16,259 nucleotides of DNA from an uncultured Clostridia bacterium. GTDB lineage: Bacteria > Bacillota_A > Clostridia > Christensenellales > Aristaeellaceae. Of this stretch, positions 1 through 7,363 are shown piece by piece. A program made the translations under genes and the position numbers. Positions within the stretch are counted from its first letter, which is position 1; each line of letters starts with the position of its first letter. The stretch lies in NCBI GenBank assembly GCA_946613955.1, contig CAMOGC010000017.1, positions 1 through 16,259 of the forward strand. Reading direction: 5' to 3'. The notes under the pieces were generated by a model. That model saw nothing but the letters and a program-made list of their open reading frames with translations. It had not been told where the DNA came from and searched no databases.

Positions 1-1
1 G

Positions 2-739
2 CCCGGGCGGCGGCTGAAGCCGGGGACGGTCTGCTCCTTCGGGGACGGGCTTCTGACCTGCGAAATCCTGGGAAACGTGGCGGAAACCGGCGGACGGATC
101 GTCCGCTTCCGGTATGAGGGGGTTTTCGAGGAGCTGCTGGACCGGCTGGGAGAAATGCCCCTGCCGCCCTATATTCACGAAAAGCTGACTGACCCGGAGC
201 GGTACCAGACGGTTTACGCGAAGGCGGAGGGCTCCGCCGCGGCGCCGACGGCCGGCCTTCATTTTACGCCGGAGCTGCTGGAGCGGATCCGGGAAAAGGG
301 GATTACGATCGTCCCGGTGCTGCTGCATGTGGGGCTGGGCACGTTCCGGCCGGTGAAGGTCGAGGACGTGCAAAAGCACGTGATGCACAGCGAGTTCTGC
401 CAGCTGACGAAGGAGGCGGCCGATACCCTGAACGGGATCCGGCGGGCCGGCGGGCGGATCGTGTGCGTGGGGACCACCTCCGTGCGGACGCTGGAAACCT
501 ACGCGACGGCGGAGGGGGAGCTGCGCCCCGGCGCCGGGGAAACGTCCATTTTCCTGTATCCGGGCGTGCCGATCCGGGCGGTGGACGCCCTGATCACCAA
601 TTTCCATCTGCCCCAGAGCACGCTGCTGATGCTGGTCAGCGCCTTCCTGGGGCGGGAGGAAGCCCTCCGGATTTACCGGGAGGCGGTTTCCCGTCGATAC
701 CGCTTCTTTTCCTTCGGGGACGCCATGTTTATCGAATAG
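2..739 (+). CDS. queA: S-adenosylmethionine:tRNA ribosyltransferase-isomerase QueA, 3' part (5' end outside window)
   Basis: QueA transfers and isomerises the ribosyl group of S-adenosylmethionine onto 7-aminomethyl-7-deazaguanine in tRNA, giving epoxyqueuosine, the penultimate step of queuosine synthesis. The frame is open from base 2, and the first visible residues (RRLKPGT, then FGDG) belong to the conserved body of the family, so the GTG at 77 is internal and the true start lies upstream. About 245 residues remain of a family of roughly 340. Visible family motifs are [59 protein letters not shown] and the terminal [12 protein letters not shown]. The stop is TAG at 737-739. No clear intrinsic terminator follows; the next gene has its own promoter. 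Identification is firm; only the N-terminus is missing. Confidence 0.95.
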   Translation, partial: PGRRLKPGTVCSFGDGLLTCEILGNVAETGGRIVRFRYEGVFEELLDRLGEMPLPPYIHEKLTDPERYQTVYAKAEGSAAAPTAGLHFTPELLERIREKGITIVPVLLHVGLGTFRPVKVEDVQKHVMHSEFCQLTKEAADTLNGIRRAGGRIVCVGTTSVRTLETYATAEGELRPGAGETSIFLYPGVPIRAVDALITNFHLPQSTLLMLVSAFLGREEALRIYREAVSRRYRFFSFGDAMFIE

Positions 740-746
740 GAAAATA

Positions 747-773
747 GTGAAAATATATTGTTGAAATTTTCAC
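747..773. promoter_or_regulatory. Perfect 8-bp inverted repeat, candidate operator of the AraC-family gene
   Basis: GTGAAAAT (747-754) and ATTTTCAC (766-773) are exact reverse complements separated by 11 bp. The right arm shares base 766 with the end of the -35 box (761-766) and runs into the spacer. There is no T-run after it, so a terminator for queA is unlikely. An operator for autoregulation or for another dimeric regulator is the simplest reading. This is inference from position and symmetry only. Confidence 0.5.
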
Positions 774-789
774 AAACTCGGGTTATAAT
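761..789 (+). promoter_or_regulatory. Sigma-70/SigA-type promoter of the AraC-family gene
   Basis: TTGAAA (761-766), a 17-bp spacer, and a perfect TATAAT (784-789). The predicted transcription start is near 796, about 40 nt upstream of the ATG at 837. The surrounding 740-800 stretch is markedly AT-rich against a GC-rich background. Confidence 0.85.
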
Positions 790-836
790 TTCTCCGTTCA
801 AAATCCCACAGAATGAGACACTGATTGGAGGCGTCC

Positions 837-1700
837 ATGTTTAACTCCATCGACAGGTGTCAACCCTTGTGTTTACCTTTTGCCTGCGTTGAGACGGACA
901 GCGTTGCCTGCCCCCTCCGGCCGGAACCCTTTGCCCATTATTACGCGGAGATGCTGCTCCTCCTGGAGGGGGACATGGCGGTGACCGTGGAGGGCGAGGA
1001 AATGCGCCTTTCCCCCGGGGAAGCGGTGATGATTTGCCCCGGCGCCCCGCATGCTGGGCGCGTGGCGGGGGAAGGGCCGGTTCGCTTTGCGCTGCTGCTG
1101 GCGGATCCGGACCAGATGCCCCGGGCTCCGGTTTATGCCCCGGATCTGCGAACCCTGCTGCAAGCCGCCCGCCGCGCCGGCGTATCCATGAAGATTTCCC
1201 GGGAGGAAGCGGAGGAGCTGCATCTGGGCGAAATCGCGGCGGTCTGCGTGCAGGAGTGCCGGGAGCGGGCCTTCGGATACGAGACGGAGGTCATTTCCCG
1301 GCTGGCGGTGATCTTCGGCGGCATCATCCGGCTGTGGTTCAGCCGCGGGCTCAAGCCTCCGGAGCGGGAAAGCCGGGAGGATCCTCTCTACACGATTACC
1401 GGCTACATCCGCGAGCATCTGCGGGAATCGCTGCGGGTCGAGGATCTGGCGGCCAGCTGCGGGCTGAGCTATCCGTGGTTCGCGAAAAAATTCCGGGAGA
1501 TATACGGCGTCAGCTGCAAGGACTATATCGAGCAGGTGCGCGTGGCCCGGGTCGAGCAGTATCTCCGGTTTACCCAGATGGATCTGACCCGGATCAGCCA
1601 TCAGACCGGCTACGCCGACTGCAGCCATATGATCAAGAATTTCAAGCAGATTATGGGCATCACACCGGGACAGTACCGGATGAAGCTGAAAGCCCGGTAA
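837..1700 (+). CDS. AraC-family transcriptional regulator (cupin sensor + double HTH)
   Basis: This is a cytoplasmic DNA-binding regulator of 287 residues with usual AraC-family architecture. The N-terminal half looks like a cupin ligand-binding domain (roughly residues 20-100, with the LSPGEAVMICPGAPHAG stretch). The last ~100 residues form the two helix-turn-helix units: the first around EDLAASCGLSYPWFAKKFRE, the second around RISHQTGYADCSHMIKNFKQ, followed by the family signature GITPGQYR. I chose the ATG at 837 because GGAGG at 827-831 lies 5 nt before it; an in-frame TTG at 825 is rejected because it overlaps that ribosome binding site. The gene is monocistronic: it has its own promoter (761-789) and terminator (1730-1757). 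The ligand and target genes cannot be read from the sequence. Autoregulation through the 747-773 repeat is possible. Confidence 0.9.
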   Translation: MFNSIDRCQPLCLPFACVETDSVACPLRPEPFAHYYAEMLLLLEGDMAVTVEGEEMRLSPGEAVMICPGAPHAGRVAGEGPVRFALLLADPDQMPRAPVYAPDLRTLLQAARRAGVSMKISREEAEELHLGEIAAVCVQECRERAFGYETEVISRLAVIFGGIIRLWFSRGLKPPERESREDPLYTITGYIREHLRESLRVEDLAASCGLSYPWFAKKFREIYGVSCKDYIEQVRVARVEQYLRFTQMDLTRISHQTGYADCSHMIKNFKQIMGITPGQYRMKLKAR

Positions 1701-1729
1701 CCGGCAAACATCGGACCAAAGGAATCGTG

Positions 1730-1757
1730 GCCTTCCTCCTCCGGGGGAAGGCTTTTT
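1730..1757 (+). terminator. Intrinsic terminator after the AraC-family gene
   Basis: GCCTTCCTCC (1730-1739) pairs with GGGGGAAGGC (1743-1752) with one T-G wobble and a 3-nt loop, followed by five T (1753-1757). It starts 30 nt after the stop at 1700. Confidence 0.85.
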
Positions 1758-1801
1758 CGCGTCCGGCAGGGAAAAGGCGGCCGGGCGGCGAAAAGAAAGA
1801 C

Positions 1802-1817
1802 AGGATCTTCGGATCCT
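1802..1817 (+). promoter_or_regulatory. UUCG-tetraloop hairpin in the pgsA leader
   Basis: AGGATC (1802-1807), TTCG (1808-1811), GATCCT (1812-1817): a 6-bp perfect stem closed as C(UUCG)G, an exceptionally stable RNA tetraloop. It lies just upstream of the GGAAAGAAGG ribosome binding region (1831-1840). It has no T-run. No convincing promoter is visible between the terminator at 1757 and pgsA, so this may be an mRNA-processing or leader structure. Confidence 0.45.
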
Positions 1818-1841
1818 TCGGCAACCAAGCGGAAAGAAGGC

Positions 1842-2414
1842 GTGTTTTCCTTGCGGGAAAAGATTCGGAAGCTGTTTACGAATGTCTGGACGATTCCCAA
1901 TGTGCTGACGATGATCCGGCTGATCCTGGTGCCGGTGTTTGTGGTGCTGTTCTTTCAGGGGCATCGCAAGGCCGCGCTGGCGGTTTTCTGCGCCGCGAGC
2001 CTGACGGACTTTCTGGACGGCTACCTGGCCCGGAAGCTGAACCAGGTGACGGATTTCGGCAAGCTGTTTGATCCGCTGGCGGACAAGCTGATGGTGCTGA
2101 CGGCGCTGATCTGCCAGGGGATCGCGGGCGTCTTTCCCTGGCCGGCGATCGTGATCGTGCTGATCAAGGAACTCCTGATGGTGGCGGGGGGCGCCTTCAT
2201 GCTGAACAAGGGCGTGGTGGTCTATGCCAACTACGTGGGAAAGGCGGCCCAGGTTTTTTTCATCCTGTCCCTGATCCTGAGCTTTTTCCATGAGGAACTG
2301 GCGGCCGCCGGGGTGCCGCTGGATGTGATCCTTTTGTGGGTGACGGTGGCGCTGGCGCTGGTCGCGATGGTGGTTTATGCCTTCGCCGCCTGGAAGCAGC
2401 TGAAAAAGACCTGA
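1842..2414 (+). CDS. pgsA: CDP-diacylglycerol--glycerol-3-phosphate 3-phosphatidyltransferase (PgsA)
   Basis: PgsA makes phosphatidylglycerophosphate from CDP-diacylglycerol and glycerol-3-phosphate in the membrane, the committed step to phosphatidylglycerol and cardiolipin. At 190 residues it has the usual size and a hydrophobic multi-span profile. The CDP-alcohol phosphatidyltransferase signature is complete: D56, D59-G60, A63-R64, G73, D77 and D81 within the stretch TDFLDGYLAR...FGKLFDPLADK. The start is uncertain: GTG at 1842 has its Shine-Dalgarno-like AGAAGG only 1 nt away (though GGAAAG is 5 nt away), whereas an in-frame TTG at 1851 would have a 10-nt spacing. The protein changes by only three residues. 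A 91-bp gap without a terminator separates it from the downstream transporter gene, so co-transcription is plausible. No own promoter was found. Confidence 0.92.
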   Translation: MFSLREKIRKLFTNVWTIPNVLTMIRLILVPVFVVLFFQGHRKAALAVFCAASLTDFLDGYLARKLNQVTDFGKLFDPLADKLMVLTALICQGIAGVFPWPAIVIVLIKELLMVAGGAFMLNKGVVVYANYVGKAAQVFFILSLILSFFHEELAAAGVPLDVILLWVTVALALVAMVVYAFAAWKQLKKT

Positions 2415-2505
2415 TCCGGGGCGAAGCGATCCGGAGGAGGATCCGGGCCGGCCGGGGCCTGACGCGATCCGGCTCTTTGAACCAGATGGGGAAAGAAGGC
2501 GACCG

Positions 2506-4281
2506 ATGCAGGGAAATAAGAAACAATGGATCCCCAGACAGATGTTTTACCGCTTCCTGGCGCCGTCCTTTTTTTCCGCCCTGGCGCTGTCGGTGGCGAA
2601 TGTGACGGACGCGCTGGTGGTGGGAACCCGCCTGGGGGAGACGGGGCTGGCGGCTATCGGCATCGTGACGCCGGTCTACATGATCTACAATACCCTGGGC
2701 TACACCTTTTCTCAGGGCGGCTGCGTGACCCACGGCAAGCTGACGGCGGCGGGCAAAAACGAAACGGCCCTGTGCCATTTTCGCCGCCTGGCGGGGCTGC
2801 TGCTTCTGCTGTCGGCGGCGGTGGCCCTGGGCGGAAACCTGCTGCTGGACCCCCTGCTCGCCCTGGTGGGGGTGGGAGAGGCGATGCCCGGGCTCCGGGA
2901 TCTTTGCCTGGCCTATGCCCGCCCGCTGCTGGCCGCCTGCCCGGTGTTCATGCTGAACTTTCTGCTGTATGACTTCGTCCGCTCGGATAACGATCAGAGC
3001 CTGGCGGCCCTGGGCTTTTCCCTGGGCTGCTGGGTGGATGTGGCGCTGAATATCCTGCTGGTCATCGTCCTGCACAAGGGGGTCGCCGGCGCGGCGATGG
3101 CGACGGTGGTGGCCCAGGCGGTGAGCGTGGCGGTGCTGAGCGTTCACTTTTTCTTCCGCCGGGGCGTCCTCTGCTTCCAGGATCTGTTCCGGGCCAGGGC
3201 GGATCGGAAGGAGATCCGGAGGCTTTCGGCCCGTTCGGTCTGGACGGGCTTTTCCGCCTCCGCCCGCTATATCGCCCAGTTCGTTTTCCTTTCCCTGGCC
3301 AACCGGCTGCTGCTGCGGGCGGGGGAGCGGGGGCTGGTGAACGGCGCGCTGTATGTGGCGGTTTTCGACCTGGTGATGAACGTTTCCTATATCGCCCTGG
3401 CCCTCTATCAGGCGTGCGCGGAGGTCATGCAGCCCCTGATTTCGGCCTTTACCGAGGAGCATGACCGGGACAGCCGCCGCCAGGTGCTGGGGCTGGCTCT
3501 GGGCTGGGGGCTGGGCACGGGGCTGGTGCTGGCGGGGCTGCTGGCGGTCTTCGCGGGGCCCGTATCCTCCCTTTTCGGCCTGGCGGAGGCCGGGGCCCGG
3601 GCGGTGTCCGTGCCGGCGATCCGGATTTACCTGCTGAGCACGTTCCTGGCCGGCCCCCTGATCGTCCTGACCGCCTATTACCAGTCCTCCGGGCAGGTGG
3701 CCCTCAGCGGCGTGATGACCATGCTCCGCTTCGCCGTGACCCTCCTGCCGGTGACCCTGGTCTTCGGCCTGCTTTTGCCGGCGGATTTCTGGTGGCTCTT
3801 TCCCGTCAGCGAGGCGCTGACGGTCATGGCGGCGCCGCTGATCCGGAAGAGCTTTGGAAAGCGGGAGGAGGAGCGCCCCGTCTTCAGCGCCTCCATGGAC
3901 AACGAGGATCATGAGATCGGCCGGGTCATGGAGGAGCTGGAAGCCTTCTGCGAGCGGCAGGAGGTGCCGCCGAAAAAGGCGGTTCAGATTCAGCTGGCGG
4001 TGGAGGAACTGTGCCTGGTGATTATGCAGCAGGCCTTTACCGGCGCGAAGCACGAGTATATCCAGATCACCCTGACCCAGGAGCGGAACGGCGACTATAT
4101 TCTGTATCTGCGCAACAGCGCCGCCCGCTTCAATCCCTTCGACATGCAGACGGCCCGCGTCCGGGAAAACGCCCGGAAGGAGATTCTGGACTCGGTCGGG
4201 GTGCTGATGGTGAAAAAGCAGTCCAAGGGTCTGTTCTACCGCAACTATCAGGGCTTCAATATGATGATGGTGATGATGTAG
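2506..4281 (+). CDS. MATE-type transporter fused to a degenerate RsbW-like (HATPase) domain
   Basis: A 591-residue membrane protein. Residues 1 to about 450 are a MATE-superfamily exporter by appearance: around 12 hydrophobic segments in two halves, with family-like stretches such as NVTDALVVG, IGIVTPVYMI and FVRSDNDQ. Usual MATE proteins end near 450 residues. Here a linker (about 450-470) leads to a C-terminal domain (about 470-591) that aligns throughout with the RsbW/SpoIIAB-like ATPase domain of the next gene product. The ATP-site residues are altered: the N-box Asn is Val505 (EELCLV), the DxG motif is N537-S-A539, and the GGLG segment reads DSVG. ATP binding is therefore doubtful and a docking role is more likely. 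Start: ATG with AGAAGG 6 nt upstream. It is followed after 33 bp by the phosphatase gene, probably in one operon. Substrate unknown. The fold assignment is firm and the function of the tail is inference. Confidence 0.85.
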   Translation: MQGNKKQWIPRQMFYRFLAPSFFSALALSVANVTDALVVGTRLGETGLAAIGIVTPVYMIYNTLGYTFSQGGCVTHGKLTAAGKNETALCHFRRLAGLLLLLSAAVALGGNLLLDPLLALVGVGEAMPGLRDLCLAYARPLLAACPVFMLNFLLYDFVRSDNDQSLAALGFSLGCWVDVALNILLVIVLHKGVAGAAMATVVAQAVSVAVLSVHFFFRRGVLCFQDLFRARADRKEIRRLSARSVWTGFSASARYIAQFVFLSLANRLLLRAGERGLVNGALYVAVFDLVMNVSYIALALYQACAEVMQPLISAFTEEHDRDSRRQVLGLALGWGLGTGLVLAGLLAVFAGPVSSLFGLAEAGARAVSVPAIRIYLLSTFLAGPLIVLTAYYQSSGQVALSGVMTMLRFAVTLLPVTLVFGLLLPADFWWLFPVSEALTVMAAPLIRKSFGKREEERPVFSASMDNEDHEIGRVMEELEAFCERQEVPPKKAVQIQLAVEELCLVIMQQAFTGAKHEYIQITLTQERNGDYILYLRNSAARFNPFDMQTARVRENARKEILDSVGVLMVKKQSKGLFYRNYQGFNMMMVMM

Positions 4282-4282
4282 G

Positions 4283-4300
4283 GAAACCGGAGGCGGTTTC
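4283..4300 (+). promoter_or_regulatory. Intercistronic hairpin flush with the phosphatase ribosome binding site
   Basis: GAAACCG (4283-4289) pairs perfectly with CGGTTTC (4294-4300) around a GAGG loop. The stem ends exactly where the Shine-Dalgarno region GGAAGGAG (4301-4308) begins, and begins one base after the stop of the transporter gene. No T-run follows, so it is not a terminator. It could set translation efficiency of the second gene. Confidence 0.5.
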
Positions 4301-4314
4301 GGAAGGAGAAAAAC

Positions 4315-6414
4315 GTGCAGGCAGAAAAGAAAGCTCAGAAAAGAAGGGGGTTTGTCTCCCTGGCGGTCAAGCTGAATATGCTGGTCATGGCGATCATCCT
4401 GTTCCTGGCCGGCGGGCTTGTGACCCTCGCCTATTGGACCAACAGCGAGCGGGTTGACCGGTATTACCGCCAGACCACCTCGCAGGCCGCCGCGACCATC
4501 GCCGCCTTCGGCGACGGGGATTTTGCCCGGGAGCTGCTGGAGAAGGTTAAAACCGAGGAATTCCGGCAGGTCCGGGAAAAAGCCGTGGCCGAGAAGGATG
4601 AGACCATCATCCGGGACTGGCTGAAGGAACAAGGCCTCTATGAGCAATACATTGACTACCGGGAAGAGATGGAAACCTACCGGCAGAAGCTGGGGGCCAA
4701 GTTCGCGTATGTGCAGAGCGTGGAGGGCAAGCTCGCGGTTAACCTGCTCGACCCTTCCGAGGATCTGCTCTACATCGGCAGTTCCTCGCCTTCCGCCGAC
4801 GAGTTCAGCGCGTATCAGAGCAACAATTCCCGGATCGAGCCCACGGTTTCCACCACGGAATACGGCTGGCTCTGCTCCGCCTACGAGCCGGTGCTGGACA
4901 GCCAGGGCCGGGCGGTGGCGCTGGTGGGCGTGGATATCGACATGAACGACGTCATGCGGGAGAGACACCAGTTTCTGATTTCCATGCTGATCTATTCGGG
5001 CGTGCTGCTGGTGCTTTCCATCGGGCTGACGGTGGCGCTGATGCGGAAAATCGCGACCAGGCCCCTCTCCATGCTGGCGGACGCGGCCACGGGCTTTGCC
5101 GACAGCGGGAAGAAAATCACCAAGCAGGACGTGATTTCCCTGCCCATCCGCTCCCGGGACGAAATCGGCGATCTGTATCGGGAGATCCGCTCCATGCAGA
5201 CCCGCATGGTGGAATACATGCAGAACCTGACCGCCGTGACCGCCGAGAAGGAGCGGATCGGGGCGGAGCTGAACATCGCCACCCAGATCCAGGCGGACAT
5301 GCTGCCCCGGATCTTCCCGCCCTTCCCCGAGCGCCGGGAGTTTGACCTGTATGCCTCCATGGATCCGGCGAAGGAGGTGGGGGGCGACTTCTATGACTTC
5401 TTCCTGGTCGATGACGACCATATCGCCCTGGTCATGGCGGACGTATCCGGCAAGGGCGTGCCGGCGGCGCTGTTCATGGTCATCGCGAAAACGCTGATCA
5501 AAAACCGGGCCCAGCTGGGCGAAAGCCCCGCCGAGATCCTGAACCACGTGAACGTCCAGCTGTGCGAGGGGAACGAGGCGGAGCTCTTCGTCACGGTCTG
5601 GCTGGCGATCATCGAGATTTCCACCGGCAAGGGGATGGCCGCCAACGCCGGGCATGAGCATCCCGCGCTCTGCCGGGCAGGCGGAAAATACGAGCTGGTG
5701 GAGTACCGCCATTCCCCCGCCGTCGCCACCCTGGACGGTCTCCGCTTCCGGGAGCATCCCTTCCAGCTCTATCCCGGGGACCGGCTGTTCGTCTATACCG
5801 ACGGGGTGCCGGAGGCGACCAATGCCCATAACGAGCTTTTCGGGACGGATCGCATGCTGGCCGCGCTCAACCGCAATACCCTGTCCGATCCCCGGGATCT
5901 GCTTACGACGGTGCGGCAGGATCTGGACGCGTTCGTGGGGGAGGCACCCCAGTTTGACGACATCACGATGCTGAACTTCTACTATGCCGGAGGAGGGAAG
6001 AAACCCGTGAAGGAGATCACGATGGACGCTACGGTGGAGAACATGAACCAGGCGCTGGCCTTCGTGGATGAAACGCTGGAGGAGATGGGCTGCCCCATGA
6101 AGACCCAGATGCAGATCGACGTGGCGGTGGAGGAGCTGTTCGTCAACGTGGCCAGCTACGCCTACGCGCCGGGAACGGGCCAGGTGACGATCCGGGTCGG
6201 GCAGGAGGACAACCCGAAGCGGATCAGCGTGACCTTTATCGACAGCGGAACGCCCTACGATCCCACGCAGCGGGAGGATCCCGACGTCACCCTGTCCGCG
6301 GAGGAGCGGGGCATCGGCGGCCTGGGCATCTACATGGCCAAGAAGACCATGGACGAGATGATCTATCGGGAGGAGGACGGCAAAAACGTCCTGACGATCC
6401 GCAAGACGATCTGA
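4315..6414 (+). CDS. Membrane sensor PP2C (SpoIIE/RsbU-type) phosphatase with C-terminal RsbW-like ATPase domain
   Basis: A 699-residue transmembrane signalling protein. Domain order: TM1 (about 17-40); an extracytoplasmic Cache-like sensor (about 45-215, ending in the typical SAYEPVLDSQGRAVALVGVDI stretch); TM2 (about 221-244); HAMP and a short coiled coil (about 245-325); a SpoIIE-type PP2C phosphatase (about 330-555); and an HATPase_c_2 domain (about 570-699). Phosphatase metal ligands are visible: GGDFYDF with D358, ADVSGKG with D376, YTDGVPEAT with D496, FDDIT with D548/D549. The ATPase domain has E606/E607, the N-box N611, D643-S-G645 and G666-I-G-G-L-G671. So both phosphatase and kinase-like modules look active in one chain, acting probably on STAS-domain (anti-anti-sigma) proteins. 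GTG start with AGGAG 6 nt upstream; no ATG fits. Its target protein is not in the window. Confidence 0.92.
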   Translation: MQAEKKAQKRRGFVSLAVKLNMLVMAIILFLAGGLVTLAYWTNSERVDRYYRQTTSQAAATIAAFGDGDFARELLEKVKTEEFRQVREKAVAEKDETIIRDWLKEQGLYEQYIDYREEMETYRQKLGAKFAYVQSVEGKLAVNLLDPSEDLLYIGSSSPSADEFSAYQSNNSRIEPTVSTTEYGWLCSAYEPVLDSQGRAVALVGVDIDMNDVMRERHQFLISMLIYSGVLLVLSIGLTVALMRKIATRPLSMLADAATGFADSGKKITKQDVISLPIRSRDEIGDLYREIRSMQTRMVEYMQNLTAVTAEKERIGAELNIATQIQADMLPRIFPPFPERREFDLYASMDPAKEVGGDFYDFFLVDDDHIALVMADVSGKGVPAALFMVIAKTLIKNRAQLGESPAEILNHVNVQLCEGNEAELFVTVWLAIIEISTGKGMAANAGHEHPALCRAGGKYELVEYRHSPAVATLDGLRFREHPFQLYPGDRLFVYTDGVPEATNAHNELFGTDRMLAALNRNTLSDPRDLLTTVRQDLDAFVGEAPQFDDITMLNFYYAGGGKKPVKEITMDATVENMNQALAFVDETLEEMGCPMKTQMQIDVAVEELFVNVASYAYAPGTGQVTIRVGQEDNPKRISVTFIDSGTPYDPTQREDPDVTLSAEERGIGGLGIYMAKKTMDEMIYREEDGKNVLTIRKTI

Positions 6415-6463
6415 CCCATGCCGGGGCCGGGATCCCAGCGCGGCGCGCATCGGAGAAAGCCGC

Positions 6464-6510
6464 CGCGGGTCCGCCGCCCCCCCGAAGAACGGGCGCCCGG
6501 CGGACCCGCG
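6464..6510. repeat. 13-bp perfect inverted repeat (stem-loop without T-run)
   Basis: CGCGGGTCCGCCG (6464-6476) is the exact reverse complement of CGGCGGACCCGCG (6498-6510), with a 21-nt GC-rich loop that can pair partly inside. It lies 50 bp after the phosphatase stop and before the terminator at 6534-6568. Neither flank has a T-run, so it may protect the mRNA 3' end rather than terminate it. Confidence 0.6.
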
Positions 6511-6533
6511 CCCGAAAAACCGGCAATCAACCG

Positions 6534-6568
6534 AAAAAAACCGGATCCCAGGCGGGATCCGGTTTTTT
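6534..6568. terminator. Bidirectional intrinsic terminator between the phosphatase gene and gpmA
   Basis: CCGGATCCC (6541-6549) pairs with GGGATCCGG (6554-6562) around a 4-nt loop. Seven A (6534-6540) on the left and six T (6563-6568) on the right give a U-tract in both directions, as expected between convergent genes. Confidence 0.92.
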
Positions 6569-6588
6569 GAAAAAACATTGGGAAAGGG

Positions 6589-7335
6589 TTACTTTTTCTT
6601 TCCCTGGTTGGCGACGGCTTCCATCTTGGCCTTCAGGGCCTCCTGGTCGCCCAGGTAATAATGGCGGATGACCTTGAAATCATCGTCGAATTCATAGACC
6701 AGGGGCGTCCCGGTGGGGATGTTGACGCCGATGATTTCATCGCTGGACAGGTTGTCGAAATACTTTACCAGCGCGCGCAGGGAGTTGCCATGGGCGGCGA
6801 TGATGACCCGCTTGCCGGCTTCCATGTCCTTTTTGATGACTTCGTTAAAGTAGGGAACGGCGCGCTCGATGGTCGTCTCCAGGCTTTCGCAGGCGGGCAG
6901 ATCGGCCTTGTCGACATCCCGGTACATCGCCTGATTCACGGCGGAGCGCTCGTCGGTTTCCTCCAGGGCCGGCGGCTTGACGTCGAAGGAGCGGCGCCAG
7001 ATCTTGACCTGGGCCTCGCCGTATTTCTCGGCGGTTTCGGACTTGTTCAGCCCCTGGAGGGCGCCGTAGTGCCGCTCGTTGAGCTTCCAGGTTTTGATGA
7101 CCGGGAGCCAGGCCCGGTCCATCTCGTCGAGCACATGGTTGAGCGTATGGATGGCCCGCTTCAGATAGGAGGTATAGCAGACGTCGAAATCGTAGCCCTC
7201 GGCCTTCAGCAGCCGGCCGGCGGCCTTGGCTTCCTCATGGCCTTTTTCGCTCAGATCCACATCCGTCCATCCGGTAAACAGGTTCAGCTTATTCCATTCG
7301 CTTTCGCCATGGCGGACCAGCACCAGTTTCATCAT
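6589..7335 (-). CDS. gpmA: 2,3-bisphosphoglycerate-dependent phosphoglycerate mutase
   Basis: GpmA interconverts 3- and 2-phosphoglycerate in glycolysis and gluconeogenesis, in the cytoplasm, through a phosphohistidine intermediate. At 248 residues it has the usual length of the dimeric cofactor-dependent enzyme. The catalytic residues are visible: R8-H9-G10-E11 (phosphohistidine loop), R60, the E87-R-H-Y-G segment, and H182 in [10 protein letters not shown]. Two consecutive ATG codons (7333-7335 and 7330-7332) offer starts; family members usually begin MKLVLVRHG, which fits the second, while the AAGGA-type ribosome binding site about 9-10 nt upstream fits the first better. The difference is one residue. 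It lies 81 bp downstream of dapB on the same strand but has a good promoter of its own (7392-7420), and it ends at a strong terminator shared with the convergent gene. Confidence 0.95.
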   Translation of the reverse strand: MMKLVLVRHGESEWNKLNLFTGWTDVDLSEKGHEEAKAAGRLLKAEGYDFDVCYTSYLKRAIHTLNHVLDEMDRAWLPVIKTWKLNERHYGALQGLNKSETAEKYGEAQVKIWRRSFDVKPPALEETDERSAVNQAMYRDVDKADLPACESLETTIERAVPYFNEVIKKDMEAGKRVIIAAHGNSLRALVKYFDNLSSDEIIGVNIPTGTPLVYEFDDDFKVIRHYYLGDQEALKAKMEAVANQGKKK

Positions 7336-7363
7336 GGGAGATCATTCCTTTCTCTTGCGCTCG

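Noticed and set aside
77..79. GTG at 77 as the start of queA
   Set aside because: Conserved QueA residues precede it in frame from base 2, so it is internal.
825..836. TTG start at 825 for the AraC-family protein
   Set aside because: It lies inside the GGAGG ribosome binding site used by the ATG at 837.
2415..2505. GGATCC-rich repeats (several GATCCGG copies) between pgsA and the transporter gene as a mobile-element scar or repeat array
   Set aside because: GATCCGG-like words are frequent throughout this GC-rich window, including inside genes. No regular spacing, terminal repeats or target duplication are seen.
2260..6450. Very long open frame (1396 codons) on the minus strand opposite pgsA, the transporter and the phosphatase genes
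   Set aside because: Its predicted protein is rich in His, Gln, Arg, Pro and Gly with no recognisable domain. It is the antisense shadow of GC-rich coding genes with clear homology on the plus strand.
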